DNA of 64,000 nt from Aphrocallistes beatrix (taxonomy: Eukaryota; Porifera; Hexactinellida; Sceptrulophora; Aphrocallistidae), in contig OY725501.1 in NCBI GenBank assembly GCA_963281255.1, positions 3,201,674-3,265,673 on the forward strand, in the 5' to 3' direction. Both the position numbers and the translations under genes were made by a program. Each line of letters starts with the position of its first letter. Within the stretch, counting starts at the first letter, position 1. The notes under the pieces were generated by a model. The model was not told the origin of the DNA, did no database searches, and was given only the letters and a program-made list of their open reading frames with translations. Positions 1 to 9,066 of this stretch are shown here, piece by piece.

Positions 1-2
1 AG

Positions 3-3000
3 CTGTGCGACGCGGGGGGTCTCAGCTGTTGCATCGGGACGATAGAGCACGCCTACCTCAGACTGACCAACATGTCTCCGTGCTGGGTGCAGACGCAGTT
101 AGAGTTCAAAACTGTCAAATTAGGCGCCGAATACATCGACACGAAATCAGAGCACATGCCCTTCTCAATGTATAACCGGTGTATCCTGGGGACTTCTAAA
201 TCAGAGCAGGTGAAGCTCTCATTCGCCCCCACTGGACCCCCGGGGCTCTTCACGGTCACACTGGACGTATTCATTTCCAAGATTGTGGACGCCTGCAGCT
301 CCAAGCCGACCAAGACTTTCACACTCACGGCTGAAGCCATAAAACCTGAAATCGCGATTGTGTACCCTAACAAGGAGTCGAAGGTGTTAGATTTCGGTTA
401 CGTGAGAGAAGGGAAGTGCTACGAGCAGTGCCTGACAATCGTGAACCAATCCAAGTGCTCGATTCCACTCCTCTTGTCTGTGCCAGCTAGGAACTCCAGC
501 CTCCACCTCTCACTGACACCTCCTAGCGAGAGACGTACCCATCCAGTGAAGGAGAGCTCCGCCCTCTCCACCAACCTAGAGGGTGCAGGAGAGGGTGTGA
601 GGGGGCGGTTGGAACTCTGGGTCTCCTTCAAACCCACCCACTCCCTCCCTTCCTCCGGAAGACGGTCCCCCTTCCCTGCTCCGTCCGAGCTGAGCACAGC
701 CGTAGAGCTGCTGCTTGACAGCCAGTACGCCACATCGGCATGCAAGCGTATCTCCACCGTCCCCGTCACTGCCAGCTTCTCGCAGGCAGACCTGGTCATC
801 CTGGAGTCTGTGGACACGCTCAGGTTCGAGACTCAGCTCTCTCGCTCTCTCGCCAGGTCCTTCACTCTGCACAACAGAGGCCCACACCCACTCACACTCA
901 CCATGCAGCTAGACCCGACCTCCCACGACTTTGCCGTCTTCCCTTCTCAGCTCTACCTGCAACCGGCACAGCAGTCTACTGCTACCGTGGAGTACCGGCC
1001 CAGCGTGCCGGAATCCACGTACACCGGCATTCTCCAGATCCTCTCCAGCCCTGGAGACAAGCGCCAGGTGTTGAAAGTGCTAGCCAGAGCAGACCCCCCC
1101 GAGTCCCCTCCGGTCCCCCAGGGGGCTAACCCCTCCTCATCTGGAGGCAGCTACCTACTGAGTAACATCCTCTCTCTCAGCTGGGGGGGCACACAGCTGG
1201 ATGAGTGTGTGGAAAGGAAAATCGTCCTTTTCAACACGAGTGAGGAAGATCTAATGCTGGATATTCAACTCAACTCTCCATTCTTCTTCGTGAAGGACAG
1301 CAACGGTAAATATCAGCCTTTTCTCAACACCACGATCTCCTCTCGCGCTAAGATTCCTGTCGCCATTGCCTTCTCTCCCACCGACCCTGTCACCTACTCA
1401 GACAACCTGTCAATCACTGACATCTCACACAACAAAGTGTTCCAGATCCCTCTAACAGGTTACGGCGGTAGAAGCCAGATTATTCTTGTCAATGCAGAGC
1501 AGACCTCAGACGGATACTGGATGAACATCGGAGAGGTGAAAAGGAGTGAAAGGAATGTGTTTAAACTGTACCTGCATAATAGCGGGGTGAGGAAGGCTTA
1601 TATCCGTGCAGTGTGTCGAGACAACCAACCGGGGAAACCCGTCCTCTCCACTCCCTACGTCAGCATCACCCCCTCCGAGTTCATCATAGCGCCTCAGGAT
1701 CACAAGTCCATTCTTGTCACCTTCTCGCCTCGGCCTGACCACATTGCGCTGTGTGACACCTCTCCACACAGGCTGGCCTACGTGCACGTCACGACGGGGG
1801 ACTGCATCGCTGCTAAGATCTATTTCTCACAGCTGCAGAACAGCGGTGGAGCCGTACCCGCTCAGTTCGAGTACCTGAATAAACTGTTTTCATTGGACAA
1901 CTCCGAGGATGAGGACTTCTCACAGTTCCCATTTGACTCGCACCAGTTGTCCCCTCCCACTGAGACGGACATCTCGGTGCCCCTACTCGGCTATCCCCCC
2001 ACCCCCTCCCCCTCCCCCTCCCCCACCGTCCCGCGTAGGCGCCCCTCCTCCGTCCCGGTCTCGCACACTCAGACAAATGACCTGTACCTGCACAGAGGTA
2101 GCAGCTCACGGGGACCCTCTCCCCATAAGCAGATATCACCCGACGTTTCCCCTGTCCTGTCCCGTAGGAGCAGCGGCGCCTTAGCGAGCAGTCCCTCTCC
2201 TGTCGACAAGCTGAGAGCCTCTCCTAAGCCTGTCTACCACAGAGCCACGCAGGGTCATAAGCTCTCCTCGCAAGATCTATTCACGGTCTACCCCTCACAG
2301 CTGACCATCAATTCGAACGCCCGTGATCCAGCTAAACTCTACATTCGCAATCTCTCTCAGACCGTTGCTAAATTCGCTGTCGTTTTTCCGAAGCATTTCG
2401 TGGCAGTGTCCCCTGCTAGAGGGAGTGTAGACCCCGGACAGGAGAGACAACTGTTGGTCAGCTCCCTCCTCACAGACCTGGCAGACCTGCCTAGCTCCGT
2501 AACGGAGTACCTGACCATTCACTACGAGGACTCTGTCAAGAGTGTTCCGCTACACATGCAGATGGAGTTCAATAGCCCTTGTACCCCTGTGAGGGAGAGC
2601 TTCACCTCTGTCATCAAATACCTCTCCCCTCCCAACATCCTGTTCTCTCCCATCAAGAACAACACTGTAGCAGACCTGCCCATCACCATTTCCAATCCAC
2701 ACGATTTCCCCATTCACTGGAGCCTGTCCTCCATGGGACAGACCGCTTACCAGCAACAGGACCGGGGTGCTCTTGACATTCTAAAGACGAACTATGCCGT
2801 GTTTTTCTTCCATCGTCTCTCTGGGGGGCTAGCCTCGAAGGGCACCAGTAGTATCAGCGTCACGTTCCAGCCCAGGAACCCCGGCACCTACTCTCAGAGC
2901 TGGGAGATGCAGCTGACGAAAGGGGTTAAAGTGATCGACGGTATCAAACTGTCTGTCTCCGGGAAAGCCGAGGATGTGAGCTTCCCCTCAGTCAAACGTG

Positions 3001-3386
3001 CTTGTTCCGACTCACATCGAGAGAGTGAAGATAAACCGACAGATAACGCATTCAAACCACCCCGAAGAAGAGTCTACCTTGAACCTGACATTCTCAACTA
3101 TCCTCAAACGAAACCGCACACGACTCAAATGATGAAAGCTTCTGTGTTCAACAAGTCAGATGATCCGGTCAAATTCTCCGTTGATGACCTATCCGCCCCC
3201 TTCTCCGTACATAAGCAGCATGTACAGTTCACAGTAGGCCCTCGGCACTGTGCTAGACTGCCTGTCAATTTCTCACCACAAGCTCTAGGCTATTTCGAGG
3301 AAGTTCTAGTGGTCAGAACCTCTGCTGGTCAAAAACTGTACTCACTCCTTAAAGCTGAAAGCTCTTTTTACACAAAAACTAAGTAA
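3..3386 (+). CDS. CEP192: CEP192-like centrosomal protein, C-terminal part (5' end outside window)
   Basis: CEP192/SPD-2 proteins scaffold pericentriolar material and recruit PLK4, Aurora A and PLK1 during centriole duplication and spindle assembly. The frame is open from base 3, upstream of the first ATG at 72, so the gene continues to the left; about 1,127 codons are visible with no intron. The protein is a series of Ig-like PapD/ASH (MSP-type) beta domains: strands such as 'SFTLHNRGPHPLTL', 'RKIVLFNTSEEDLML', 'AKLYIRNLSQTVAKF' and the last domain 'FNKSDDPVKFSV' ending in 'RLPVNFSPQALGYFEEVL'. A Pro/Ser/Arg-rich low-complexity linker lies at about 1990-2240. The C-terminal ASH array and the last domain fit CEP192 best; other ASH proteins (hydin-like, TRAPPC-type) are alternatives. 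The stop TAA is at 3384-3386. Confidence 0.75.
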   Translation: MCDAGGLSCCIGTIEHAYLRLTNMSPCWVQTQLEFKTVKLGAEYIDTKSEHMPFSMYNRCILGTSKSEQVKLSFAPTGPPGLFTVTLDVFISKIVDACSSKPTKTFTLTAEAIKPEIAIVYPNKESKVLDFGYVREGKCYEQCLTIVNQSKCSIPLLLSVPARNSSLHLSLTPPSERRTHPVKESSALSTNLEGAGEGVRGRLELWVSFKPTHSLPSSGRRSPFPAPSELSTAVELLLDSQYATSACKRISTVPVTASFSQADLVILESVDTLRFETQLSRSLARSFTLHNRGPHPLTLTMQLDPTSHDFAVFPSQLYLQPAQQSTATVEYRPSVPESTYTGILQILSSPGDKRQVLKVLARADPPESPPVPQGANPSSSGGSYLLSNILSLSWGGTQLDECVERKIVLFNTSEEDLMLDIQLNSPFFFVKDSNGKYQPFLNTTISSRAKIPVAIAFSPTDPVTYSDNLSITDISHNKVFQIPLTGYGGRSQIILVNAEQTSDGYWMNIGEVKRSERNVFKLYLHNSGVRKAYIRAVCRDNQPGKPVLSTPYVSITPSEFIIAPQDHKSILVTFSPRPDHIALCDTSPHRLAYVHVTTGDCIAAKIYFSQLQNSGGAVPAQFEYLNKLFSLDNSEDEDFSQFPFDSHQLSPPTETDISVPLLGYPPTPSPSPSPTVPRRRPSSVPVSHTQTNDLYLHRGSSSRGPSPHKQISPDVSPVLSRRSSGALASSPSPVDKLRASPKPVYHRATQGHKLSSQDLFTVYPSQLTINSNARDPAKLYIRNLSQTVAKFAVVFPKHFVAVSPARGSVDPGQERQLLVSSLLTDLADLPSSVTEYLTIHYEDSVKSVPLHMQMEFNSPCTPVRESFTSVIKYLSPPNILFSPIKNNTVADLPITISNPHDFPIHWSLSSMGQTAYQQQDRGALDILKTNYAVFFFHRLSGGLASKGTSSISVTFQPRNPGTYSQSWEMQLTKGVKVIDGIKLSVSGKAEDVSFPSVKRACSDSHRESEDKPTDNAFKPPRRRVYLEPDILNYPQTKPHTTQMMKASVFNKSDDPVKFSVDDLSAPFSVHKQHVQFTVGPRHCARLPVNFSPQALGYFEEVLVVRTSAGQKLYSLLKAESSFYTKTK

Positions 3387-3599
3387 ATCCAATCTATAAC
3401 CAACCGCTACTAAGATCAGGCACACTTCTCATTCTTAACTTTATCCAATTTATACTTTCACAGTTTAAATATTAATTTATCAGATCTTGATTAACGATTA
3501 AATTTATCAAATTTATCATCTGGAAGATAGAACATGATCTCAGCGTTAGTCTTTCAATTGGATTACCAGATTAGTTAAGTAATGTATTCTTGAAGTTAG

Positions 3600-4388
3600 A
3601 TGGACAAATTGAAGCGTATTTATTCGCAGAAAGATATCTTTATTTCGATCCTACTCGCTTCGATAAGTGCGTTTGAAGTCCTACGGATCTATTTTAAGAT
3701 TAAGGAAGGCGATACTCGTCTCATTCGAATGAGAGGAGATTCCATTCCGATTCCAATTCATCTCCAGCGCCGTATGAAGGAGTTCCTGTTCACTCGTGTC
3801 TCGTTCAGTGGGAAGTATGATCATAAGAACGAGGTTTACATCTCCAATAGACCATTTAAGTCGGAAGAAATTGTATTACCTCCTTACAAACCCGATCAAC
3901 CTGGCGGCACTCTAGTCATAACGCCATTTCACTGTACTGAGCTTAACGATACCATCTTAGTCAACAGGGGTTGGGTACCCAAGCAGCTGAAGGACCCAGG
4001 AACGAGAGAGCTGGGCCAGGAGAAGGGAGAGCTGGCTCTAATAGGAATAGTACGGCCATCTCACCGACCTCTCTTCAAAACGCGCTCCCAGCTTCCCAAG
4101 CCTAACGAGTGGGCTTATGAAGATATCGAAGCGATGTCACGCGTGCTGAACACAGCACCCATCTTGATAGACTGTGTTTACGAGAGCTCAAACCCGGGGG
4201 GACCGATTGGGGGACAGACCGATGTCAAGGTTCCTCTGAACTGGGTGGATATCAGCTTCCTTATGGCCGCATTTGGGATCGTCGCGTATGGAGCTGTTTA
4301 TTTTAAAATGGGATTTCTAGCTCGCTTCCGGAATTGGGTAGCGTTTAGATATCAAAGTAGAAGATTAGTCGCTAAAGATTGTAGATAG
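3600..4388 (+). CDS. SURF1: SURF1 paralogue, divergent copy (cytochrome c oxidase assembly family)
   Basis: SURF1 is an inner mitochondrial membrane protein that assists heme a insertion into COX1 during complex IV assembly. This 262-residue single-exon protein keeps the SURF1 core: 'VITPFHCTEL', 'ILVNRGWVPK', 'EDIEAMSRV' and 'GGPIGGQT', with an N-terminal and a C-terminal hydrophobic segment. It departs from the family at both ends. The N-terminal GTWQ motif after TM1 is missing (it reads 'AFEVLRIYFKIKEGD'). The usual RN-x-H-x-x-Y-I-x-x-WY stretch before TM2 is replaced by 'VPLNWVDISFLMAAF', so the conserved His is gone. An in-frame TAG directly precedes the ATG; that TTAG could also be a 3' splice or trans-splice acceptor. 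No presequence is obvious. It lies 213 bp after the CEP192-like stop and 355 bp before a canonical SURF1. It is probably an expressed, diverged duplicate, because the frame is intact. Confidence 0.85.
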   Translation: MDKLKRIYSQKDIFISILLASISAFEVLRIYFKIKEGDTRLIRMRGDSIPIPIHLQRRMKEFLFTRVSFSGKYDHKNEVYISNRPFKSEEIVLPPYKPDQPGGTLVITPFHCTELNDTILVNRGWVPKQLKDPGTRELGQEKGELALIGIVRPSHRPLFKTRSQLPKPNEWAYEDIEAMSRVLNTAPILIDCVYESSNPGGPIGGQTDVKVPLNWVDISFLMAAFGIVAYGAVYFKMGFLARFRNWVAFRYQSRRLVAKDCR

Positions 4389-4743
4389 AATAGTTCTAGT
4401 TAAATATGTTCAAATTCCATAGCGAGTCACTTATGTCGAATTAAGAATTATACTTTTCGAAATCATTCAGATTCTTTGTTCTTGGCAGAGGAGGTGATTG
4501 GATGGTTTCAATTATTAGAAATATCATAGCGCGAGTGTAGCATAGCGACGGTAATGCACTCCGAAAAATGTCTCAACTATTTTTTAGCATTGAAATGTTG
4601 GTGTGAAAGTAAATCCATTCCAAAATCAATATTAAATTAGAAACGATTGTAAATTTAATTTCATTCCAAGTAATAATACGTATGGGCATGGCTTACAGGT
4701 CTTACAACATTCCACTGCTACTTAGCTACCTGGATTTCACTTA
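4389..4743. other. Intergenic spacer between the two SURF1 genes
   Basis: A 355-bp AT-rich stretch without a supported gene, repeat or clear polyadenylation signal. It presumably holds the 3' UTR of the first SURF1 copy and the 5' region of the second. An in-frame TAG at 4723 precedes the second ATG. Confidence 0.5.
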
Positions 4744-5505
4744 ATGGAACTTCCTGCTAAACTACGAAAAAAATTGTTAATTATCCCCATCACCACCTTC
4801 ATTTTGGGGACATGGCAGATATATAGACTCCGTTGGAAGAAAGATTTGATTAAGAAAATGGAAGATCGGATATCTCGCGATCCTATCTCGATACCTCTAG
4901 ACGTTAAGGAGCGAGTGAATGAGCTGCTCTATTCACAAGTGAAACTGAGTGGAAGGTTTGACCACAAATCTGAGCTCTACCTCTTCCCTAGGCCGTTCAA
5001 TACTGAGCACATTGTGCTAGCTCGCTATAGACATAACCACCCCGGCATTCAGGTGATCACTCCGTTCTACTGTAACGAGCTTAAGGCTAACATATTGGTG
5101 AACAGGGGATGGGTACCGAAGGAGTTTAAACACCCCAACTCACGGCCATCAGGGCAAGTTGGAGAAGAGATGTCACTAGTAGGCGTGGTTAGGAGCACCT
5201 CTAAGAACCCAGTGTACAGTGGTGTGAATAGTCCAGACAAGAATGAATGGCAGTATGTGGATGTGGCAGAGATGTCGCGTGCACGCAGCACAGAGCCCAT
5301 TCTACTGGACTGCAGCTATGAGAGTATGGTTGAAGGGGGACCCATTGGGGGGCAGACAAGGGTAACAATTAGGAATAAGCACTTGGAGTACATCTGTGTG
5401 TGGTACAGTCTCACAGCAATACTCAGCTACATCCTGTACAAATCCAAGGGAGTCAGTGCGGCGAGTAGACAGTTCAGAATGTTAAGAAAGAACCAAACGA
5501 AATAG
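4744..5505 (+). CDS. SURF1: SURF1, cytochrome c oxidase assembly factor (canonical copy)
   Basis: 253 residues in a single exon, slightly short against about 300 in mammals because no N-terminal presequence is visible. Family hallmarks in order: TM1 followed by 'LGTWQIYRLRWK' (about residues 20-32), 'GRFDHKSELYLFPR', 'VITPFYCNEL', 'ILVNRGWVPK', 'NEWQYVDVAEMSR', 'GGPIGGQTRVTIRNKHLEYI' and TM2 ('VWYSLTAILSYILYK'). The conserved His in RNKH, equivalent to the heme-binding His reported for bacterial Surf1, is present. The start is the first ATG after in-frame TAG 4723. A mitochondrial presequence might be encoded by an upstream exon that I cannot identify. It has the same orientation as the divergent copy and about 50% visible similarity in the core, so a local tandem duplication is likely. 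A polyadenylation signal lies 25 bp after the stop. Confidence 0.93.
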   Translation: MELPAKLRKKLLIIPITTFILGTWQIYRLRWKKDLIKKMEDRISRDPISIPLDVKERVNELLYSQVKLSGRFDHKSELYLFPRPFNTEHIVLARYRHNHPGIQVITPFYCNELKANILVNRGWVPKEFKHPNSRPSGQVGEEMSLVGVVRSTSKNPVYSGVNSPDKNEWQYVDVAEMSRARSTEPILLDCSYESMVEGGPIGGQTRVTIRNKHLEYICVWYSLTAILSYILYKSKGVSAASRQFRMLRKNQTK

Positions 5506-5529
5506 TGCGAAATTGAATTTATGTTATGA

Positions 5530-5535
5530 AATAAA
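5530..5535 (+). terminator. Polyadenylation signal AATAAA of SURF1
   Basis: A canonical AATAAA hexamer 25 bp downstream of the SURF1 stop codon, in an AT-rich 3' flank. Confidence 0.55.
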
Positions 5536-5637
5536 TTTTAATTAATTATACTTTATTTTCATCATTAATATTACGAACAGTCACATATTTGACCCTGCAC
5601 CGTAATTTACCTTCTTAACTAAGAGTAATTCGGATTG

Positions 5638-5854
5638 CATACTTGCCAACTGTCCCGTTTTAGGCGGGACGTCCCGCTTTTTTCACTCTTCTATTGACCT
5701 AATTTTCTCGAGTGTCCCGCTTTTACATGAAATTTCTCCATTATGTCCCGCTTTTTTTGACTCTATGTATAATACATTTCTATTGCGTCCCGCCATGTCC
5801 CGCGAAATTCAACGCTGCGTCCCGCTTTTATCATGGCTCAGGTTGGCATGTATG
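5638..5854. mobile_element. 217-bp MITE-like element with GTCCCGC-rich interior
   Basis: Ends are inverted: left CATACTTGCCAAC, right GTTGGCATGTATG (complement CATACATGCCAAC, one mismatch in 13). It is flanked by a perfect 6-bp direct repeat GGATTG (5632-5637 and 5855-5860), read as a target-site duplication. The interior repeats GTCCCGC/GCGGGAC at least seven times in both orientations, so it can fold heavily. No coding potential. The superfamily is not assigned. Confidence 0.7.
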
Positions 5855-6019
5855 GGATTGGCTCATTGCTACTAAAAAAGTAATAATACAGTGCACTTGT
5901 TCGGACCAGAGCTGGGCGCCCCGGTTATCGAGTGGTTAGATGTACTGTATCAAGTCAGCATAGCTCGTGACAAAGCGTTTTAAGAGAATAATCTTAGGTC
6001 CGTGTGAAACTAGCATCCT

Positions 6020-6816
6020 CAACCGTTATGTTATAGTAAGACCACTCCAAAAGGTGGTACGGCTCTCGAATGCCCGCCGAGCCTGTTCGCCCTTTTATAG
6101 TACAAGCGCGCTTCGCTTGCTTGCGCTGCGCGGCTTGCGGACACTGCGTGTCCGCAGAGTCGCCCTGCGGGCGCCTAGAGATACTCAATCTAACCTATTC
6201 TGGGATTTTTTTTACTTCATATAAATATTTTAAACAAAGGTTAACAAAAAATTTCTCATATCGATCCGAAAATATCTAGCCTATTTTTTTAAATTTGTTT
6301 ACTTTATGTATCTCGTGAACAAAAGTAAACAAATTAATTATCAAATCTACTCGAAAATATGATATTCGAAATCTACACCCCTGAAAACCCCATATCAACC
6401 GTTGGAAGCTAGCATTATTTTCAAAATTCATCAAATGGTGTGAAAATATGTATATATTAGATGTGAAAATATCCACATAATTTTTTTAATTTATATACAC
6501 TATAATACATTTAAGATATTAAACATAAGTTGTAGCTTTGAAGTATGTATTATTAATAATGACGATCTATTGGAGTGTCGTACAATAATTTCCATTGTGA
6601 TAGTGTAGTCATTAATTTTGTATAGAAAAGGTGTGAAAAATTGTTTCCCATTTTTTTGCAGAGGTGTGAAAATTTCGCTTAGATCTTAGAACTTAATCGT
6701 AGTTATATCATTTGACACCTACATGCCAATTTTCATATCTCTACGACTTGCCAATTCTTCAATCAATTCGGACAAACAAACAAACAAACAAATCCTAGCG
6801 TTTTAATATATAAGAT
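6020..6816 (+). repeat. Interspersed repeat family 'F', copy 1
   Basis: The copy ends in a 3' tail with CGACTTGCCAATTCTTCAAT, an (AAAC)n microsatellite and TCCTAGCGTTTTAATATATA, shared with the copies at 7033-7799 (inverted), 8012-8657 and 15390-15835 (inverted). At about 6104-6180 it holds a GC-rich palindromic block (GGACACTGCGTGTCC; GCGCGCTTCGCTTGCTTGCG) repeated near 7727-7799. The left boundary is approximate. No transposase or reverse transcriptase frame is visible, so it looks non-autonomous; class unassigned. Confidence 0.65.
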
Positions 6817-7032
6817 ATAATTATTTTATAATAATTATATAATTATTATATAATTATTATATAATTATTATATAATTATTATATAATTATTATATAATTA
6901 TTTTATAATTATTATATAATTATTATATAATAATTATATAATTATTATATAATTATTATATAATTATTATAATTATTTTATAATTATTATATAATTATTA
7001 TATAATAATTATATAATTATTATATAATTATT
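6817..7032. repeat. AT-only tandem array (TATAATTAT-type units)
   Basis: A near-perfect run of TAATTATTATA-like units, wholly A/T. It lies exactly between the 3' tail of family F copy 1 and the inverted tail of copy 2. Confidence 0.9.
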
Positions 7033-8657
7033 ATATCTTATATATTAAAATGCTAGGATTTTTTTTTTTTGTTTTTTTTTTGTTTGTCCGAATTGATTGA
7101 AGAATTGGCAAGTCGTAGAGATACGAAAATTGGCATGTAGGTGTCAAATGATGAATCTAGGATTAAGTTCGAAGATCTAAGCGAAATGTTCGCACCTCGC
7201 CGAGATAGGTGACAAAATGTGCTGACCAATCAAATTCGATTATTTTATAATGCAAATACATTGGAATAAAATGGTAGTGACTTATGCATACAATCAAAAG
7301 AACTATTTTTGATTGAAATTCATTGGTTTATGTGAACCAATCAATTATCAGCCTTTTATAATGCCATTCATACGATTCTATTTCATATAAATGATTGAAT
7401 ACTGCTATTTTGAGTCTATAATTTGATTGTTAACAACAATTAAAGTGTGTTATACGATCAATCAATTCGATCAAATAACTTTTAACGACATGGACTGGAA
7501 TTGATTATTTAGTATAATAATCTTAAGCAATGTGAACTTTGTGAATTCAAATCGAGCTTACATTCAGGAAAGTTGACTTAAGACTTAATACGAAGTAAAT
7601 TATATTTATCGCGAAACAAAATTTCTGCTACAATTCTGATTTCATAAACGTAACCGTAGACAAATGATAATCCAGCGTACTTAGTATAAAACAAGAATGC
7701 GACGTATTGTTTCTCTAATATCCCCAAGCGCCCACTGGGTAAATCTGCAGACACGCAGTGTCTGCAAGCCGCGCAGCGCAAGCAAGCGAAGCGCGCTTGT
7801 AATAATTATATAATAATTATATAATAATTATATAATTATTATATAATAATTATATAATAATTATATAATAATTATATAATTATTATATAATTATTATATA
7901 ATTATTATAATTATTTTATAATAATTATATAATTATTATATAATTATTATATAATAATTATATAATTATTATATAATTATTATATAATTATTTTATAATT
8001 ATTATATAATTAAGTACGCTGGATTGTCATTTGTCTACAGTTACATTTATGAAATCAGAACTGTAGCAGAAATTTTGTTTCGTGATAAATATAATTTACT
8101 TCGTATTAAGTCAACTAATCCTGAATGTAAGCTCAATTTGAATACACAAAGTTCACATTGCTGAAGATTATTATACTTAAATAATCAATTCCAGTCCATG
8201 TCGTTAATAGTTATTTTATGATCGAATTGATTGATCGTAGCATATAACACACTTTAATTGTTGTTAACAATCAAATTATAGACTCAAAATAGCAGTATTC
8301 AACCATTTATATGAAATAGAATCGTGTGAATGGCATTATAAAAGGCTGATAATTGATTGGTTCACATAAACGAATGAATTTCAATCACAAATAGTTATTT
8401 TGATTGTATGCATAAGTCAATACTATTTTATTCCAATGTACTACTATTTGCATTATAAAATAATCGAATTTGATTGGTCAGCACATTTTGTCACCTATCT
8501 CAGCGAGGTGTGAACATTTCGCTTAGATCTTCGAACTTAATCCTAGATTCACCATTTGACACCTACATGCCAATTTTCGTATTTCTACGACTTGCCAATT
8601 CTTCAATCAATTCGGACAAAAAAACAAAAATCCTAGAGTTTTAATATATAAGATACA
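7033..8657. repeat. Fold-back cassette: two inverted copies of family F around an AT array
   Basis: Left arm about 7033-7690 and right arm about 8012-8657 are reverse complements over roughly 640 bp. For example, left 'TTGTCCGAATTGATTGAAGA' pairs with right 'TCTTCAATCAATTCGGACAA', and the shared segments around 7480-7640 and 8080-8230 match with few differences. The loop holds a GC-rich block (7727-7799) and a second AT array (7800-8011). A single strand could form a very long hairpin. The short open frames here carry stops in all useful contexts, so it is not coding. Confidence 0.85.
7800..8011. repeat. AT-only tandem array inside the fold-back cassette
   Basis: Units of the TATAATTATTA type, wholly A/T, forming the loop of the inverted repeat. 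Same composition as the array at 6817-7032. Confidence 0.9.
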
Positions 8658-8947
8658 CGTATGTCACAGTCAGTCTGTCACATATATGTTACATTGACTA
8701 TAGTAAATTTTGTACTTCAAATTTATCGTGGCACCCACACCCATAAATTCTATGCAATAATCTTCATTCACTGAACATACACAAATACATTATTTGAAGC
8801 TTAAAAAATTTTGTAAAAAAAATAGCATTCGAACATGCGCCCCGGTTTCCGAGAGTAATTTGTGCAGAACATGACAAATTTTTCCAGATGCGCCCCGATT
8901 TGCAGTCTACCCGGTTTTAAGGGAGCCCCGGGTTTCGGGAATAAACT

Positions 8948-9066
8948 TTATGCTCAGATTTTTTTATGACGGGAAATTAACATTATGCTCAGATTTTTTA
9001 TGACGGGAAATTAACATTATGCTCAGATTTTTTATGACGGGAAATTAACATTATGCTCAGATTTTC
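8948..9066. repeat. 34-bp tandem repeat, about 3.5 units
   Basis: The unit begins ATTATGCTCAGATTTTTTAT and continues with GACGGGAAATTAAC. It is repeated three times with almost no divergence, plus a partial unit. The core TATGACGGGAAATTA recurs twice at about 15770-15820 next to family F copy 4, so the monomer also occurs elsewhere in the window. Confidence 0.85.

Noticed and set aside
5712..5939. 75-codon open frame overlapping the GTCCCGC MITE
   Set aside because: It lies mainly within a repeat element delimited by inverted termini and a target duplication.
5967..6279. Overlapping open frames with LRLLALRGLRTLRVRR-like peptides
   Set aside because: They are translations of the GC-rich palindromic block of repeat family F, which recurs inverted near 7727; no evidence of a protein.
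6817..8011. CRISPR-like array from regularly repeated AT units
   Set aside because: Units are contiguous low-complexity A/T with no spacers, in a eukaryotic locus.
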